DNA of 64,000 nt, taken from NCBI RefSeq assembly GCF_037975245.1, contig NC_092568.1, positions 2,542,001 through 2,606,000 of the forward strand, given 5' to 3'. The notes below the pieces were generated by a model. It had not been told where the DNA came from, searched no databases, and was given only the letters and a program-made list of their open reading frames with translations. Made by a program: the position numbers and the translations under genes. This document shows positions 11,243-24,500 of this stretch, piece after piece (position 1 is the stretch's first letter; the number at the start of each line of letters is the position of its first letter). The stretch comes from Apostichopus japonicus. Taxonomy: Eukaryota; Echinodermata; Holothuroidea; Aspidochirotida; Stichopodidae.

Positions 11243-14200
11243 TAATACTGCATCTACGCCGTCAACATTTATGCCATGGAATACTTTATCTAGTATTCCA
11301 TAGCGAAATTGCTGTACAAAAGTTGCCATTATGCTAGAACAATGCAATGACTATAGCAGGATGTGCACACAGAGCCTTGTTATAATTATTAATATTACTA
11401 TTATTTCAGTATTTGATGATAAGACACAATGGATAAACTTCAAAGTGGCAGTGCCAAATTAAATCAACACACTGAATTATTCCCGGAATGTGGAGAGGTT
11501 ATCGGTCATATAACAAATCGCTATTTCATTTCAAATTATATATTATTTACTGACAGTATCAGTAAAGGGTAAAAAAGCAACTGATTTGTAGCAATTGTTT
11601 TGTTGATTATTACTTTAGTACATAAGTAATTGGTATTAATTGAATTCAAGTTTTGAATATAGTAATTTTGAATATAGTAAATTTTTTGTATTGCATTTGT
11701 AAATAATCCATACCGTCCTTGAAATTATTTTTGGTGACATTTTGCCCTGGTTTTACCTTATTTTTTACTTCAACTGAAAACATAATAAGCTTGTAGGCTG
11801 GACATTCCAAAGCCACTGTAAGGAGATTGACAAGTAGTGGTACTTAGAATATTGCTTAAAAGTACTCATGTGCCAATCGAAAGATTGAGCTTCCTGCATT
11901 CGAGGAAAAGTTTAGGTATCGTAGTAAAGTTGAAGGAAAGTTTCTAGCAGAGTAGTTTTTCTTTCATGGGGTGCATCAGATCAAAACAATATTGAAACTG
12001 GTGCATCTTACTTAGATGAAGCTACAACCTTCAATCTTGTTTAGCTCTATGTAATAACACAATGTCACATTTCCAGACCGATGCTATTTCCTCTCCCTCC
12101 TCCCACAATCCCCCCCCCCCCCCCTCCCTTTCCAGTTTCTTAAGGGCCAATTTACTGCCAAAATTAGAAGACAAACAGTGAAGTAAAACAGTAAACATAT
12201 TACTAAATATGTTTTTTTTTTTGGCAATTGACGTCTATAAATTGTGTTCTCTTTTCCCCCATTACATTCCAATATTTCTACTACCTTTACATTTGTCTTT
12301 CATCATTGTAGAGAGAAGCCCCTCTTCTTTCTTCTTCTTCTTCATTTTTAGCCTGTTTTTTTAAAACTTATTTAAAACTTTTTTAAATTAAAATATGTTA
12401 GCTCTCTTGTTTTTGTTGATAAAGAATTGAAAAAGTTGCCAAACACAGATTGTGATCCCACTGAATAATGAATATTTAATACTACCATTTGCATAATTAC
12501 AATGCAAGTATGTTAAGGGTGTTGGTGCTTTGCAGGATACCGTCTTCTTTGATTTTAAAATATTTTTCTAATTTATAATAAACAAATCCAGAGAAGGAAT
12601 AAATATTTCTGCCATGGGAACACATTTCAGGAAAGAGATTTCTGTGTATAGTGATGTTCACTTTGCCCCTAAGGATTTAATAGTGTACATATTTTGGAGT
12701 TTGTGTATTTACATGGCAAATGGTCCTAGCAGTATATGTTGTGAGTGATTTGATATTTTTGTGCCTTCATATTGTAGTTTGTGGAACTATATCAAGCAGA
12801 CTCTGCCTTGCAAATATTGAAATCATACTTCAACCAGAGGGCAGGGTATATCAATATGATATATGTTGATAGTTTTTAAGTGTTATTAAATTTAGGTAAG
12901 AGACCCTTGATTTTTGTTATGACAATTCTAATCAAAATGGAAAATACTTTGTCAACCTGGTTTTGATAATCTCATTCAATTGGTTCTCCGAAACTACACC
13001 TTGATGTTTGCTGCCTTGTGACGGAGAAATGGTAGTTATGAAACATTTTGACGAGACAGATGGTCTTTACATCTCTGTATATCCACCAATTATTTGACTG
13101 TAATTTGATGGCACATTAAGGCTTCCATATCACAAATTTCTACATTATTCACAGGAGAAAGTTCCATTAACAACCCAGTTTTTAGTTTTTGAGTTTGTAC
13201 ATCAATTGAGATTGTAGAGCAATTGAGTTTGTAGAAAAGTTAACCTTCCCAAAAACAAATGTTTGTATTCGCTCTGCAGTAATGCCAAAAGTAATATCTC
13301 TCAAAACTAGATTGCAGCTGATAAAATTAATATGCTCTCCTAGATGTTGACATGTAGTGACGGTTTATGAGTCACTGACAAGATTCAATCCTCCACATTT
13401 TTCATTTGGTTATATTGAAATGAAATTTGATTTTTCAACCATACGGCCAACATTGTTGGGATATGAAAAAATTTATCTATAACAATTTGAGCTGCTTTTA
13501 AGGAACGGTTAAAGTGGAGCAAAAAGGGGAAGCATCACTTGGTGCAGATAGCTTGTCTCACTTAGTGTTAAACTTGTGAAAACAAAGAATGTGGTTAACT
13601 AATTAATACTATGCACAAACATATTCAAGTGATCCAAAAGTGCTTAGAACTATAGAGTGTTTTAGTCTTGTGATCATCTTAATAGCTGATTTAACAATAT
13701 TAGTAATGCTACTGTTTAAAAGTTGACACTTTAAAAAAGTTCTTATTCAAAACCAGCACAATGCTCTGCTGCCTTGTGAAGTCACATGCTTAATTGTTTT
13801 GTTTTTTTTTGCGGGGGGGGGGGGGGGTTCAACAGTCATGTGCTCCTTTCAGTTTAGAGCCTAAAAAAACTCATATTTGGTAGGTAGGCAAAGCGACCAG
13901 TTGTAGAAAATGTACATTTAATTAAAGGTTTATTCAATGAGCACAAATAAGTCTTTATGAATCTTGTAAATAGTTAATAGTAAATTCTGTATTTGATAAT
14001 CCAACTGCCTTTTTTTTTAAAGGAAGTTCATATTAATTATGCTTGATTGTATTTTTTGTGGTAATTTATAGTTTTAAAATTGTTTCTATTCATGTTCATT
14101 GTTATCTGTTGTTTTCGGTGCTGATAAATAATAATTACTAATGATCAGTAAAAATCGTTGAGGTTTCTCTTCTGTGGTCCTAGTTCTGATAGTTACATCT

Positions 14201-17200
14201 GTAATTGGGATGGACACAGGTTTAATGCAGGCCTGTAGCCAGGACCATTCATGCCCCTACAAGAGTGGGAAAATTGTTTGGACGGGGAATATGCTTGTGG
14301 GTTAAATTTTTCTTGAAGAGGATTGGGGGGGAGGGTTAAAGGATGTTACCCCACAGAATAGCCCACCATCTCCAAACCATGCAGACATTCACTAGATAAC
14401 ACTTTTTTTGCTCACTTGTTTGAAAAATTTGGTAATTAGAATGACTGACAACAATTAATTTGTTATCTATCATTCTAAGAATCTAAAACAGTTTCCAAGT
14501 TAGTAATCAATGCAGAAGTTTTTCACAAGTTTTCACTGGAAACATCTTGTCACAAGAAATCACAAGCTTTTAAGACAGATCTTTATTTGCCCTTAAATAA
14601 TGAAATGCTACAAAACCACAAGAAGTATTTTTTTCTAATTGAGATACAAACTTCAGTCTCAATGATTTTACTCCATACATAACTCATTGGTTTTATTATA
14701 TCACAAATTATGTTTTTTATTAGATATTCTTTGATATTGTTAATTAGGATAAAACTTTATCTAAAGCATAAAGATGGATGCAGAAAACGGTCACGCCGCT
14801 ACAGCATGAATATAGTTGAAGATTCCTCTTCTTTATTTAAATTTTAAAGAAACAAGAATACACCAGACAATCCTCAAACTTCAGTTTAGTGGATTGAAAA
14901 CACAAGACCGATTAGTTTGTATTAAAATTTGTCCAGGGACAGATTTTGGACAGATCACTTGAGGAACCTATTTCAGTCATTCTGAAATCTGCAGCATTGA
15001 ACTCACAGTATGGTAATCGAGATGATAGTAAAAATTGTCAGGCTTTCCCCGAAGTAAACTTGAAGTAAGCAGGTGTGACGTCACAGTTACAAACAGGAAA
15101 CAAAGTGCTTTGTTTCTATTTACATTTCCGGCTATTGTTTTGACCTTTGAATACGTAGGGTCCCAACTTTACCTTAAATAAGCAGGTGCATCCCAAGTTT
15201 GAACTGGATGCAAAGTTTGAAGTAAAATGACAATGGTTTTGGCATTGTTCATTTATAACATCACACCTATTTGCATCAAGTTTACTTCTTCACATGTTAA
15301 TACCTTGAAAATGGCTTGTAGGAAAGAAGGATAATTTTACCCCAAGTTTACCCCGAGTCATAGCTAAATTTACTCCTGAACTATCATTCTAATAGACAGG
15401 ACTGATGGACAAGTCTAACAGAATTAAATTCCTTTGATTAATTACTGATTAACTCTCTTAGTGTAAAATTTTCATTTTGATATACCAAGAAAAAAAATTC
15501 CTGCTCTTGTTGACTAAATCTCTAGAAAGCTCCTTTAATGCTAAATTGATATCCTCCTATTGAGCTTTGTGTAACATCTAACAAACTGACCTAATGGTCT
15601 GTGTGTTAGACTAGTAGTTCAGTCACTTTCATTGATTAGCCTCAGATGTTCCTATCAGGGAAATTTCTCGAAAATTGAACATGGTGTAGAAGTACGATCT
15701 GGACTGATGACACTGTTTATTGACAGTTTACATCAAATTTAATTGAGTATTTAAAATCATCCTTTAACGAACACAGGATCATCCTCAAATTCTTGTGAGC
15801 TTAAAATTGTTTGAGTTTTGTTGGCATTACCCAGAAAACAAGGAGAGTCATATTAGACCATATGTCTTAAAGAGGGCAAAGGTTCAGAGCATGGCAGTAC
15901 AAATCTACTTTTTTTTCTCTCTTAAGTTTGAAGATGAGAGACCATCATTTGATTTTCTTTCATACATGAGGACCGTACTTAAGGTCTTTAATGCCATTCG
16001 CAAAGATCTCAAAGAAACATTGAATCATTGATCACAAAACTAACACTAGTCAGGTTTCTACAGTTTGAAAGAGGGAACAAAACCAAGTTTTAGCAATCAC
16101 AAAAGTATAAGAAGTGCTAAAATTTAAATTCTGTTTAAAAAGTTTGATGAATTCTTCATGAATAATTTGCCCTTATTCTTGCTATTTAAGAAACTCAAAG
16201 CTACCTCAACACATTGCAAAAATGGACCAGCAAAATTAAAAATTCAAATGGTTGAAGGTAGGCGCTTCCAAATACAGAAAGAAATATTACACAGTGTGAA
16301 AAATAACCAATGATGGAAAAATAATCTGAGCTTACAAAATTATTTACAATATTTGAATTATCTATCCAAGAGGTTCCCACATCAATAAGATTTCTTAACA
16401 TAAATATTGTTTTCAATTCCAACCAAATTCAAGATAACAAAAAGAGGGAGGTGGGGGGGGTGGGTGGGGAGAGTTCCAACCACATTCAAGATAAGAAAAA
16501 AGGGTGGGGGTGTGGTGAGGGAGGTGTACTGTTTATCAGCTCCTATGCTTTATGGTATTATTATCGTTGGTGCAAAGATTTAACCTTTGTTTTTCAATAA
16601 AGATTTTTGTGAAGGCTGAATTACTTAAATCTATGAAAAATAGTTGGCCCGGAAAACAAGAAACCTTGTTTCTGTAAAACATACCAAATTAATAACGCTG
16701 AGTCTAATAAAATAGTTCCAGGGGAAAAACTGGAAAGGCTCTTGGGCAGAAAATCTATAGAAATTAATCAAAGTAACATCGTTCCAAAACAAAATATAGA
16801 TGGGTTAGGGCATATTCCAGTTTGGAAATTTTACACAAGAGTATGCTGTTTATATAGTCTTCTTCGGGTTTCAGACAAAGTTCAAATACTGTGTACAAAT
16901 ATTTAACAACTTCAACAACACAAGCAATAACAGTACCATTATCATGAACCTTTCCAAGTCTCCTGAAACTTTTTAACATATTAACTATAAAAGTCATTCA
17001 GATAACCTTCCAAAAATTCCAGTCATTGAAATAAAAGTTGAGCAAAAGTTGAAAGGGTTTAATATTAACAAATACTGTATCTTGGTAACTAATTGTCTAC
17101 TCGTGTCGAGAGGAGGAGTAGTTTTTGAGTTGAAAGTGAAAACAAACAGTCAACTTTTCTATATTTACTATAGTAACCTACGATTTCCAAATGAAATGTC

Positions 17201-17547
17201 CAGCAATACAGGATTGAATTATGACCTCAAGCCAAAAATAAACTTTGCTACTATGTCGTATGTGATCTTTGTCTCTGCTGGTGGTAACCGTTGAGTGTCT
17301 GTGAGTGATTGTATGCCTAACTAGCTTCTTTAATGAAAGACGGAGCTTGAATTTAATTTTAACATATTTTCACAGATTTCAGTTAAGTATTGACAATGAA
17401 GTGAAATACTTTCAACTGCCACCACCCACCCACCCACCCGCCCCCCCTACCCCTTCCCTCCTTCAAGCCTTCCAGACTATAATGTCATTTCAAAGGTAAG
17501 TTTCTTCCAGATTTAGGATCTATCCTCTAGAATTGTACATAGAATAA

Positions 17548-17857
17548 TTTATTATTTGACATCAAAAATATGTCAGGTAATGTCTGGGAACAACTGTCTG
17601 AAATTGTGATGGTTGTTCCAATGGAATACTACTACCATATGGTTGCTCCAATGGAATACTACTACCATAAGTAGATCCTTTCATATCTTCCCAGTTCATA
17701 TTTAACATTTATGTATTTCTGTAGTAACATCCACTGTAGAGATGAGACATGAAACATGAAAGAGACTGACTAACAATTGCATCACAACATCCGCATATGT
17801 ATGTCAATAGGTTTTGCTTTGGCTGAAAATTGCTCCCAAGTTTTTGACAGATTTATT
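17548..17857 (-). promoter_or_regulatory. Candidate polyadenylation signals for GOLGA5
   Basis: On the minus strand AATAAA occurs at 17857-17852 and 17553-17548, about 650 and 950 nt beyond the GOLGA5 stop codon. They are plausible 3' ends but unproven. Confidence 0.35.
17610..17669. repeat. 30-bp tandem duplication
   Basis: Two adjacent 30-bp units, 17610-17639 and 17640-17669, differ at one base (TGGTTGTTCC against TGGTTGCTCC). Confidence 0.9.
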
Positions 17858-18507
17858 GAACTATTTCTATACCACTCAGATATATTCAAACTTTTTCTAA
17901 AAATCTGTTTACTATCATTCACTGTCTGCAAACAGCTGAAGTAAGGGCTGAAAATATATTTGAAGTTTTATAGTTGTCATTACCATTGAGAAAGTGGGGA
18001 GTTGTGGGTAGTTGTGGGTGGTAGTTGTGGGGGGGGGGCGAGGGGAGTGTCAGTAGATGAGATGGGGATAAGTGGATGGAAATCAAAGTAAATTTTTACC
18101 GCATTTTATCTCCATATATGGAATGAAGAATATGAGTAGCCTTTAAAATAGACTTGTAAACATCACCAAATAAGAGAAGATTTGAAATAAGTCCACCATA
18201 CAGGTCATTTTGCAAAGACTGTCTGTGTGCTTTCGATTCACGTATGCAAATAGGAAATATGATATATAATTTCATCGTCTTCTAATAAATAGACTTATTT
18301 AAAGTTACAAGAAAAAGGCAATGCAAGCAAATAACTTTTTCACCCATTTTTCAGAACAACTAAAGTTTCCTTCTTTTTTTTTGCGAAGAGCAAACAAAAC
18401 ATGAGTCGACTGCTGCTTGTCCATGAGATATGTCTGCCGTCACTGCCATAGAAATAGTTCAAATAGTTTTCATGGATTTCATATATATATTTTTTTAATA
18501 TTTAAGT

Positions 18508-21500
18508 CTACACCTCCTTCGGATGATAATCTGAACTGTGTATTTCTGGTGAGTAAGTCAGTAAGACAATCATGACCCAGAGGTGAAGGAAAATCTGTAA
18601 AAAATTGCGAGAAAATAAGAATTAAACAATATGTCGGTTATTTGATTTGTGTTTTTCTGCAAGAATTTTCTTCGCAACATTACACCTAAAAATTTAAAAG
18701 ATTTGTAAATAGCCAAAGGAATATTCTAAAAGAAAAATCGTGCTAGAAAGCGCAGTAAAGCCTTTTGTGTGCTCATCTATTGGAGAATCTCCAAAAACAC
18801 AGAAAAGCAATGAGTGAGCAGAACAACAAAATATCAACAAAACAACAAGTGGAACGAAAAAAGTTTTCAGGATATCAAATATACTTTAAAGTCACATACA
18901 GTTGTAAGATGACCTGTACTTTAAAATTTCTAAAATTTCTATTTCTTTTATAACAAGGACATACCAAAATCTAAGTTCATTCCTTATTACAATTTTACTG
19001 AACCCTTTGCAGACTGCACTATCTGTATATATAGCCATCTCGTGTAAACACAATGAAGACTGTGATATTTAACCTGCATAAAGTTAAGTATCTTGAGCCT
19101 TATTAGTGAAAATAGTTATCAGAACTTCATATCCTACCTCATGAACAAATTGTATTGTAACACTTTAATTTCAGGATTTAACTTCATCTTTCCTTACATA
19201 GGAAAGCTGATCTACATTATTTTTCATCCCTCAGTCTTATAAAGATCTATATCCCCCCCCCCCTCATCCTTTTCTCCTATCCCTTCCCTCTGTCTCTGTC
19301 CTGTCTCTGTCCTTTGACCAACTTCACTAAAAACAGAATCTAAATCTGAAGAAGATAGCAAACAGAGTATCAGAGCCTGAAAAATTCTCACCATGTAGCC
19401 GATAACGAAAAGTCTAGCGATGGGGTATCTTCTGAGAAATACACCCATCCTGACACTGAGCTTATCTAAGGAGTTTGCAGCTCTCTTCACATTCCTGGTC
19501 ACACTCGCATCTGATGGAAGTTCCTTCATAAAATGTGGCAAGGTTCTCTGTCTGGCGCCTAACAAAGACACAGATTAATATATCAGATTAATTTGCCAGG
19601 AGCAGGACTGATCGACTAATTCCTAATCCCAGGGACATATTTTTTAATGTTCAAAACATTTGCAGGCCGTATCATGACAGACGAATATTACGTCATCCCT
19701 GCAAGGTGTACGTATTGAAGTATTATAGCTCAGTGACCTGCTGAAAACTCAATTTTTAATACTAGCATAACATTTTCTGAAAATGGTCTGTGGCGGAGTA
19801 ATACAATCTTGGTTTGCTTCAAGACGAAGTTGTGCTCCTTGAAGCTATCACTGTTTCATGAAGAAAATTTTTTGTTGTGCGCATTGATGAATAAGCAGCA
19901 ATGAACAAAGCTGGTTAGAACTGTGTGTTATAGAATCCCACCAGATGATTCTCTGGTGTTAAAAGAGTTTATTTTATTTTTAACATGAATTTTTACATAC
20001 CTTCATCATCATCATGAGTGCTTCCAATCTGTACAGTAGTATGTCCAGAGTCACCTCGAGCTTGCATTGACTCTCGCTGTGTCTTCTAACAGTGAAGACA
20101 AAAAAACAAACAAAAAAGTTTTTTTGCAGACAAGCAACACGATTAAAAATGGATCAAAGTTTATCCATGTAATGAATAAAAAACATCCCCCTCTTTTCCT
20201 ACCTTACGTTATCATGGTAATTTTTCAGTCGGCCTACTAGGGTGAACCAAACCATTAGGCACATAGGCATGTAACTGACGAAATATTATTGCAACATCAA
20301 ATGCTCTATTTAATTTCCTCATTGATTTCACTTAATAGTTAAATAATGATCAAAATATCATCTTACAGCTGAAATCCAACAAGCAATATCTCCCCCCCAA
20401 CCACCACCCCACCCCCACCACCCCCACCAGCTCTCCTGCACAACAAACTGACCATAGGTCGAATGCATACAAAATTACTACATTTACTTCTGTTCAAGAT
20501 CTTTCAATTCAATATTAATAATTCAATAATAATAACAATGCACAGCTATTTGAATATGTTCTTACCTCCATCCTCTCAAGTTGTAAGTAAAGTGAGTTCT
20601 TCTCTGTGCCCAAAGCTTCCAACATTGTCTGCTTTTGTATAAGACTCTCTGTTAAAGTTCTAAGTCTGTTCTCAAGCTCAGCCTGGCTTGCAGATCCTGC
20701 TGTTTTGGCGACAAGCTGATTGAAATTAGAACAAGCACAAAAGTCACAGTAGACACATGGCAAAACACTATTGGTTAGGGTTTGTAATTGGATTGTGACT
20801 GGGTCAAAGAAACACAAACCCACAAGCTAAATTAATCTTTAAGAATGTTATCATCCACATCAGCGTACAGTACTGTACTCCATGAACTCATACAGTTGAT
20901 GTGAATACAAATGAAATCATCCATACAAGTATACAGTGTTATCAAATAATCATGTTACACATTTGTAATGGAGGCTTTATAATCAAATTTACTGAACTCA
21001 TGTTATTTGAAACCTTTTTATTTTCTGCACTTGAAGGGGGAAAAAAATGCATTTTTCTTCAACTTGAGACTGGCCAAGTTTTCAGACATACCAAATCATA
21101 CTCTCATCATCAAACGTCACCTTTTTTTGAGATGATGACCTACCTGATTTCGAAGTCTTTGGATTTCATCGTCTCTCTCTTTGATCTTTGTGGTTAAGTT
21201 TATCTTTTGTTTGTAATTCTCGTCCTCTGCGTACCTAAGTTGTTCCGATTTCTTGGCCAGGTCTGTCTCCATGTCCTGTATCTGCTGCCTCTGCTGTGCT
21301 AAGTTATCTTCCAGGTCCCTCATGTGATCCTGCGAGGATTCCGTCTCCGATTGTTGGAGGGCCTCGAGATCCTGAGAAGGAATACAAACTGTCTGTTAAA
21401 AACAGCTGGTTGCATATGTAAAATAACTTTCTCTTGTAATATGCTTGGATAGGGGCTAGCTTCTTACACTAAATTTAATGACAGATAATTGAATCTTGAG

Positions 21501-24500
21501 AAAGTTTGCTGTTATTGAAAACAAACATGAATTCTTCTCCTAGAGCTACCGTACTTTCAAGTAGATGCACCTATGCTAGGCTACTTTACATATAAGAATC
21601 AGGGCTAATGTAAATTATTGTCTTTAACTGTTGAGGGTAACTGGCTAATTTTTGCCATTTTTGGATGAAAATACAGAACATTGCACAAGTAATTAGACCC
21701 AATCTTATGAAAAGTGAAATACGATTAAGAAAGGCAAGCACAACTGCTCAAAAGATTAACAACTCAAAAAAGATATTGTTTAAATCTGTGAAATATCTTT
21801 TTTTTATTCACAACTTTATGTTCATATTTATTTGTATCATGAATAAAGATTTCTTTATAACTTGGAGAATGTTCTGGTTTGACAGTTTTTTACAAAAAGA
21901 AAAAAAAAACACAAAATGTCAAAATGCATAAAAAACTAAAACAATCTAAGAAAAATGGTTGATTTGAAATTCGTGTTATTTTTTGCAAAAAGGACTAATA
22001 TACTGCTGTGATTTGTATAGTCTTCCACAACAGGTCTTATTTGCAGGTACCTTATCATACCTCGGGCAGTTAACTTATCATCACCAAATTGTGGCAATTT
22101 TAAACAAGCCATCAGTTTTGATTGAGCACTTACTTGAACCTCCTGTCTGAGTTGCTCAATCTTTGCATTAGCCTGCTGGATCTCCTCTTTCAGCATGTCC
22201 CTCTCGTGTAATAGTTCCGTCTGTTCGATGCTGACGGTCTCCCCTTCGGAGTTGGTGGAGCCTGCCTTTAAACTGGTTATCAGTTTCTCCTTGGAGGAGA
22301 GTATTCTGGCGGCTTTCTGTTTGTAATCGGCCAACTCGTTCTTGGCTTCCTCCATGCTGTGTCTAGCTGTTTGGAGCTGTTGACTCAGTGCCGATGAATG
22401 TGCTGAGTTTTGTATAGAAGAATTTGGAATGAAGCATAAACATCACATGATAGTCTGTTGGCTGAAGTAGACTGTTAAACTAAATCCTCATAGGTGTTTG
22501 TGTTTGAGTTTTGAAAATTTGGTGAATTATTTTGTGAATGCATCTGGCAACAGTGAACTGAATGATTTCATCTTCGCAATTGAGCTGAAAATGTTTTCAT
22601 ATTTCTTTATATTTGAATGATCTATTCTAGGGAAAATCATGAAAGATATAACATTTCATTTTTGTATTTACCTTTTTCATCAGCAAATTTCTGTTGAGCA
22701 GTTGTGATTGATTCAGCCATATTTTTTTGGTCACCTTCCAATTTTTCTTGCCTCTGCATGTACTCCATCTAGTAAACAAAATAAATAAATAAAGTAGAAG
22801 AAAACAAAACCAGTTTGAAAAGGTAAGTGAACAAAGGTTGTGTACGTAATGCAGTAACTCAAGCCTAATTCCAACATGAGTTTTACCTAGGCCTAGCCTT
22901 ATTTGCAAATAGTCATTTTGACTGACAGTGTTATCGTCAATTAACGGCGAGGCTAACGACCTGGTGACTGCACTTACTGTGTACAAAACAATGTACTATT
23001 TATACAAATTGAATCTGTATATATAGATATAATATGGTTATGTAATTTGGGCTCATACCACACAGCCAGCAACTCTAAATGATTACAGCAAACCTGATCT
23101 ACAATTTATTAAACTTGATTGATTACAACCTCTTTGTACCTGTAACTTCTTGTACGATTCCTTTTCTCGCTTCACTTCAATTTCTGCTTCCTGTAATTTC
23201 AGTTTCAAAGAGTCTAAAGCCTGACTGTGAATGCCGCTAGAATCACTGTGATCCCTTAAAATTCTGCGAGCAGAAGAAAGGAAGACTACGGTTTGTTATA
23301 TGCTGACTATTTTTGCAACCACGTTATCTTGTATTTGGAAACAAGATCAAAAAGATTATTTGTAATTCTATGAAGCAATTTTTATAAGCAAATAATTATA
23401 ATATGTACACACATATATATTGGTATGATTCAGAGAGAAAAACAAACTTATGCAGAGAGAAATTTTATAATAAAGAGGATATAGAAATCTTTTTTCCTTT
23501 TTGACCAGTAGATAAACAACACTTTAGAAAGGTAGCCAAGTTGGTAAACAAGTTTAGCTCCTTGAGACAATTATTCATCTTATTCAACACTCCTGAGTGT
23601 CTGAGAATAATATTTTAAAGGTTATAATCTCCTGGAATACTTCTGACAAATTGAAAGCACTCTTTCAGACACAAATTTCAGACGTCAACATGACTCTGTG
23701 ACCAGAAATCTATGTTACCTGTTTCTTTCACCGTTAAGGTCGTTGACCTGCTGTGTTTTTGACTTGATTTCTTGGTCGGCTTCTTGTAATCTTACTCTAA
23801 GTACAGCCAACTGTGAATTCTTAGCCTTGAGTTCTTCTGCCAGATCCTCCTCTCTGCTCCTCAGCTGTCTGACAATGTTATCCGTACCTGATTCTTGAGT
23901 CTCCTTCTTCCTTAGTTCACTATGCAATCTCTTTGTATCTGAAAATTCAGGAAATTAAATGAGACTTTGTAAGTTATGTGAGCGGGTCAAATTTTTTAAC
24001 TGTCCTTCGAGCGCCCGAGATGACCAAATTTCTGTTTGGACAGCTCAAATAAGCTTTGCAGGCTGTCTAGCAAACGACTAGTTCATTTTACATCAATTCT
24101 AAATACCCCCTATTTTTGACCGGTTTTACTGGTATTGCCCTCCATAACTTTGGAGGTACTGAAATTATACAGAGATAGTGGGATGCTTATGATCCACCAG
24201 TAGGGTAGTTTTACTAGCCCAAAACTTGTGTCCTATTCACCAAACCGACACATCTCTCCTAGAACGTACATACTGGTCATTCTTTGTTATTTTGCGACAC
24301 TTTTGGGGAGACAATCAAATTTGCTGTTTGGAAAACCAAAAGGACAACCAGAAAACATCCTTATAAATTTGTCCAGTTTGTAAGTTAATAGAGAAAAAAT
24401 CCCTATCACAATATTAAAGGAGCATCTCAGAAATTTAACTGAAAAAGAAATTAATGTGCAAGCCATCATCTGTTTTTACATTTCTAAAGTGGAAAATAAA

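Larger units (their letters stand above)
10877..18507. other. Convergent intergenic region, 3' UTRs of CNST and GOLGA5
   Basis: CNST (+) ends at 10876 and GOLGA5 (-) ends at 18508, so both 3' UTRs lie here. I see no coding exon. Contents include a C-run near 12111-12124, a G-run near 13815-13827, an approximate direct repeat around 16420-16510 and a 30-bp tandem duplication at 17610-17669. Frames at 12084-12272, 15795-16031, 16201-16422, 16764-16997, 17049-17294 and 17305-17499 lack splice context and domain signal. Confidence 0.6.

Noticed and set aside
19224-19391. Extension of the GOLGA5 penultimate exon past the ATG at 19392 on the minus strand
   Set aside because: The frame stays open, but a GTGAGA donor lies directly after YM, and an exon at 18594-18508 restores the conserved HLWVMIVLLTY anchor, so the extension is intron.
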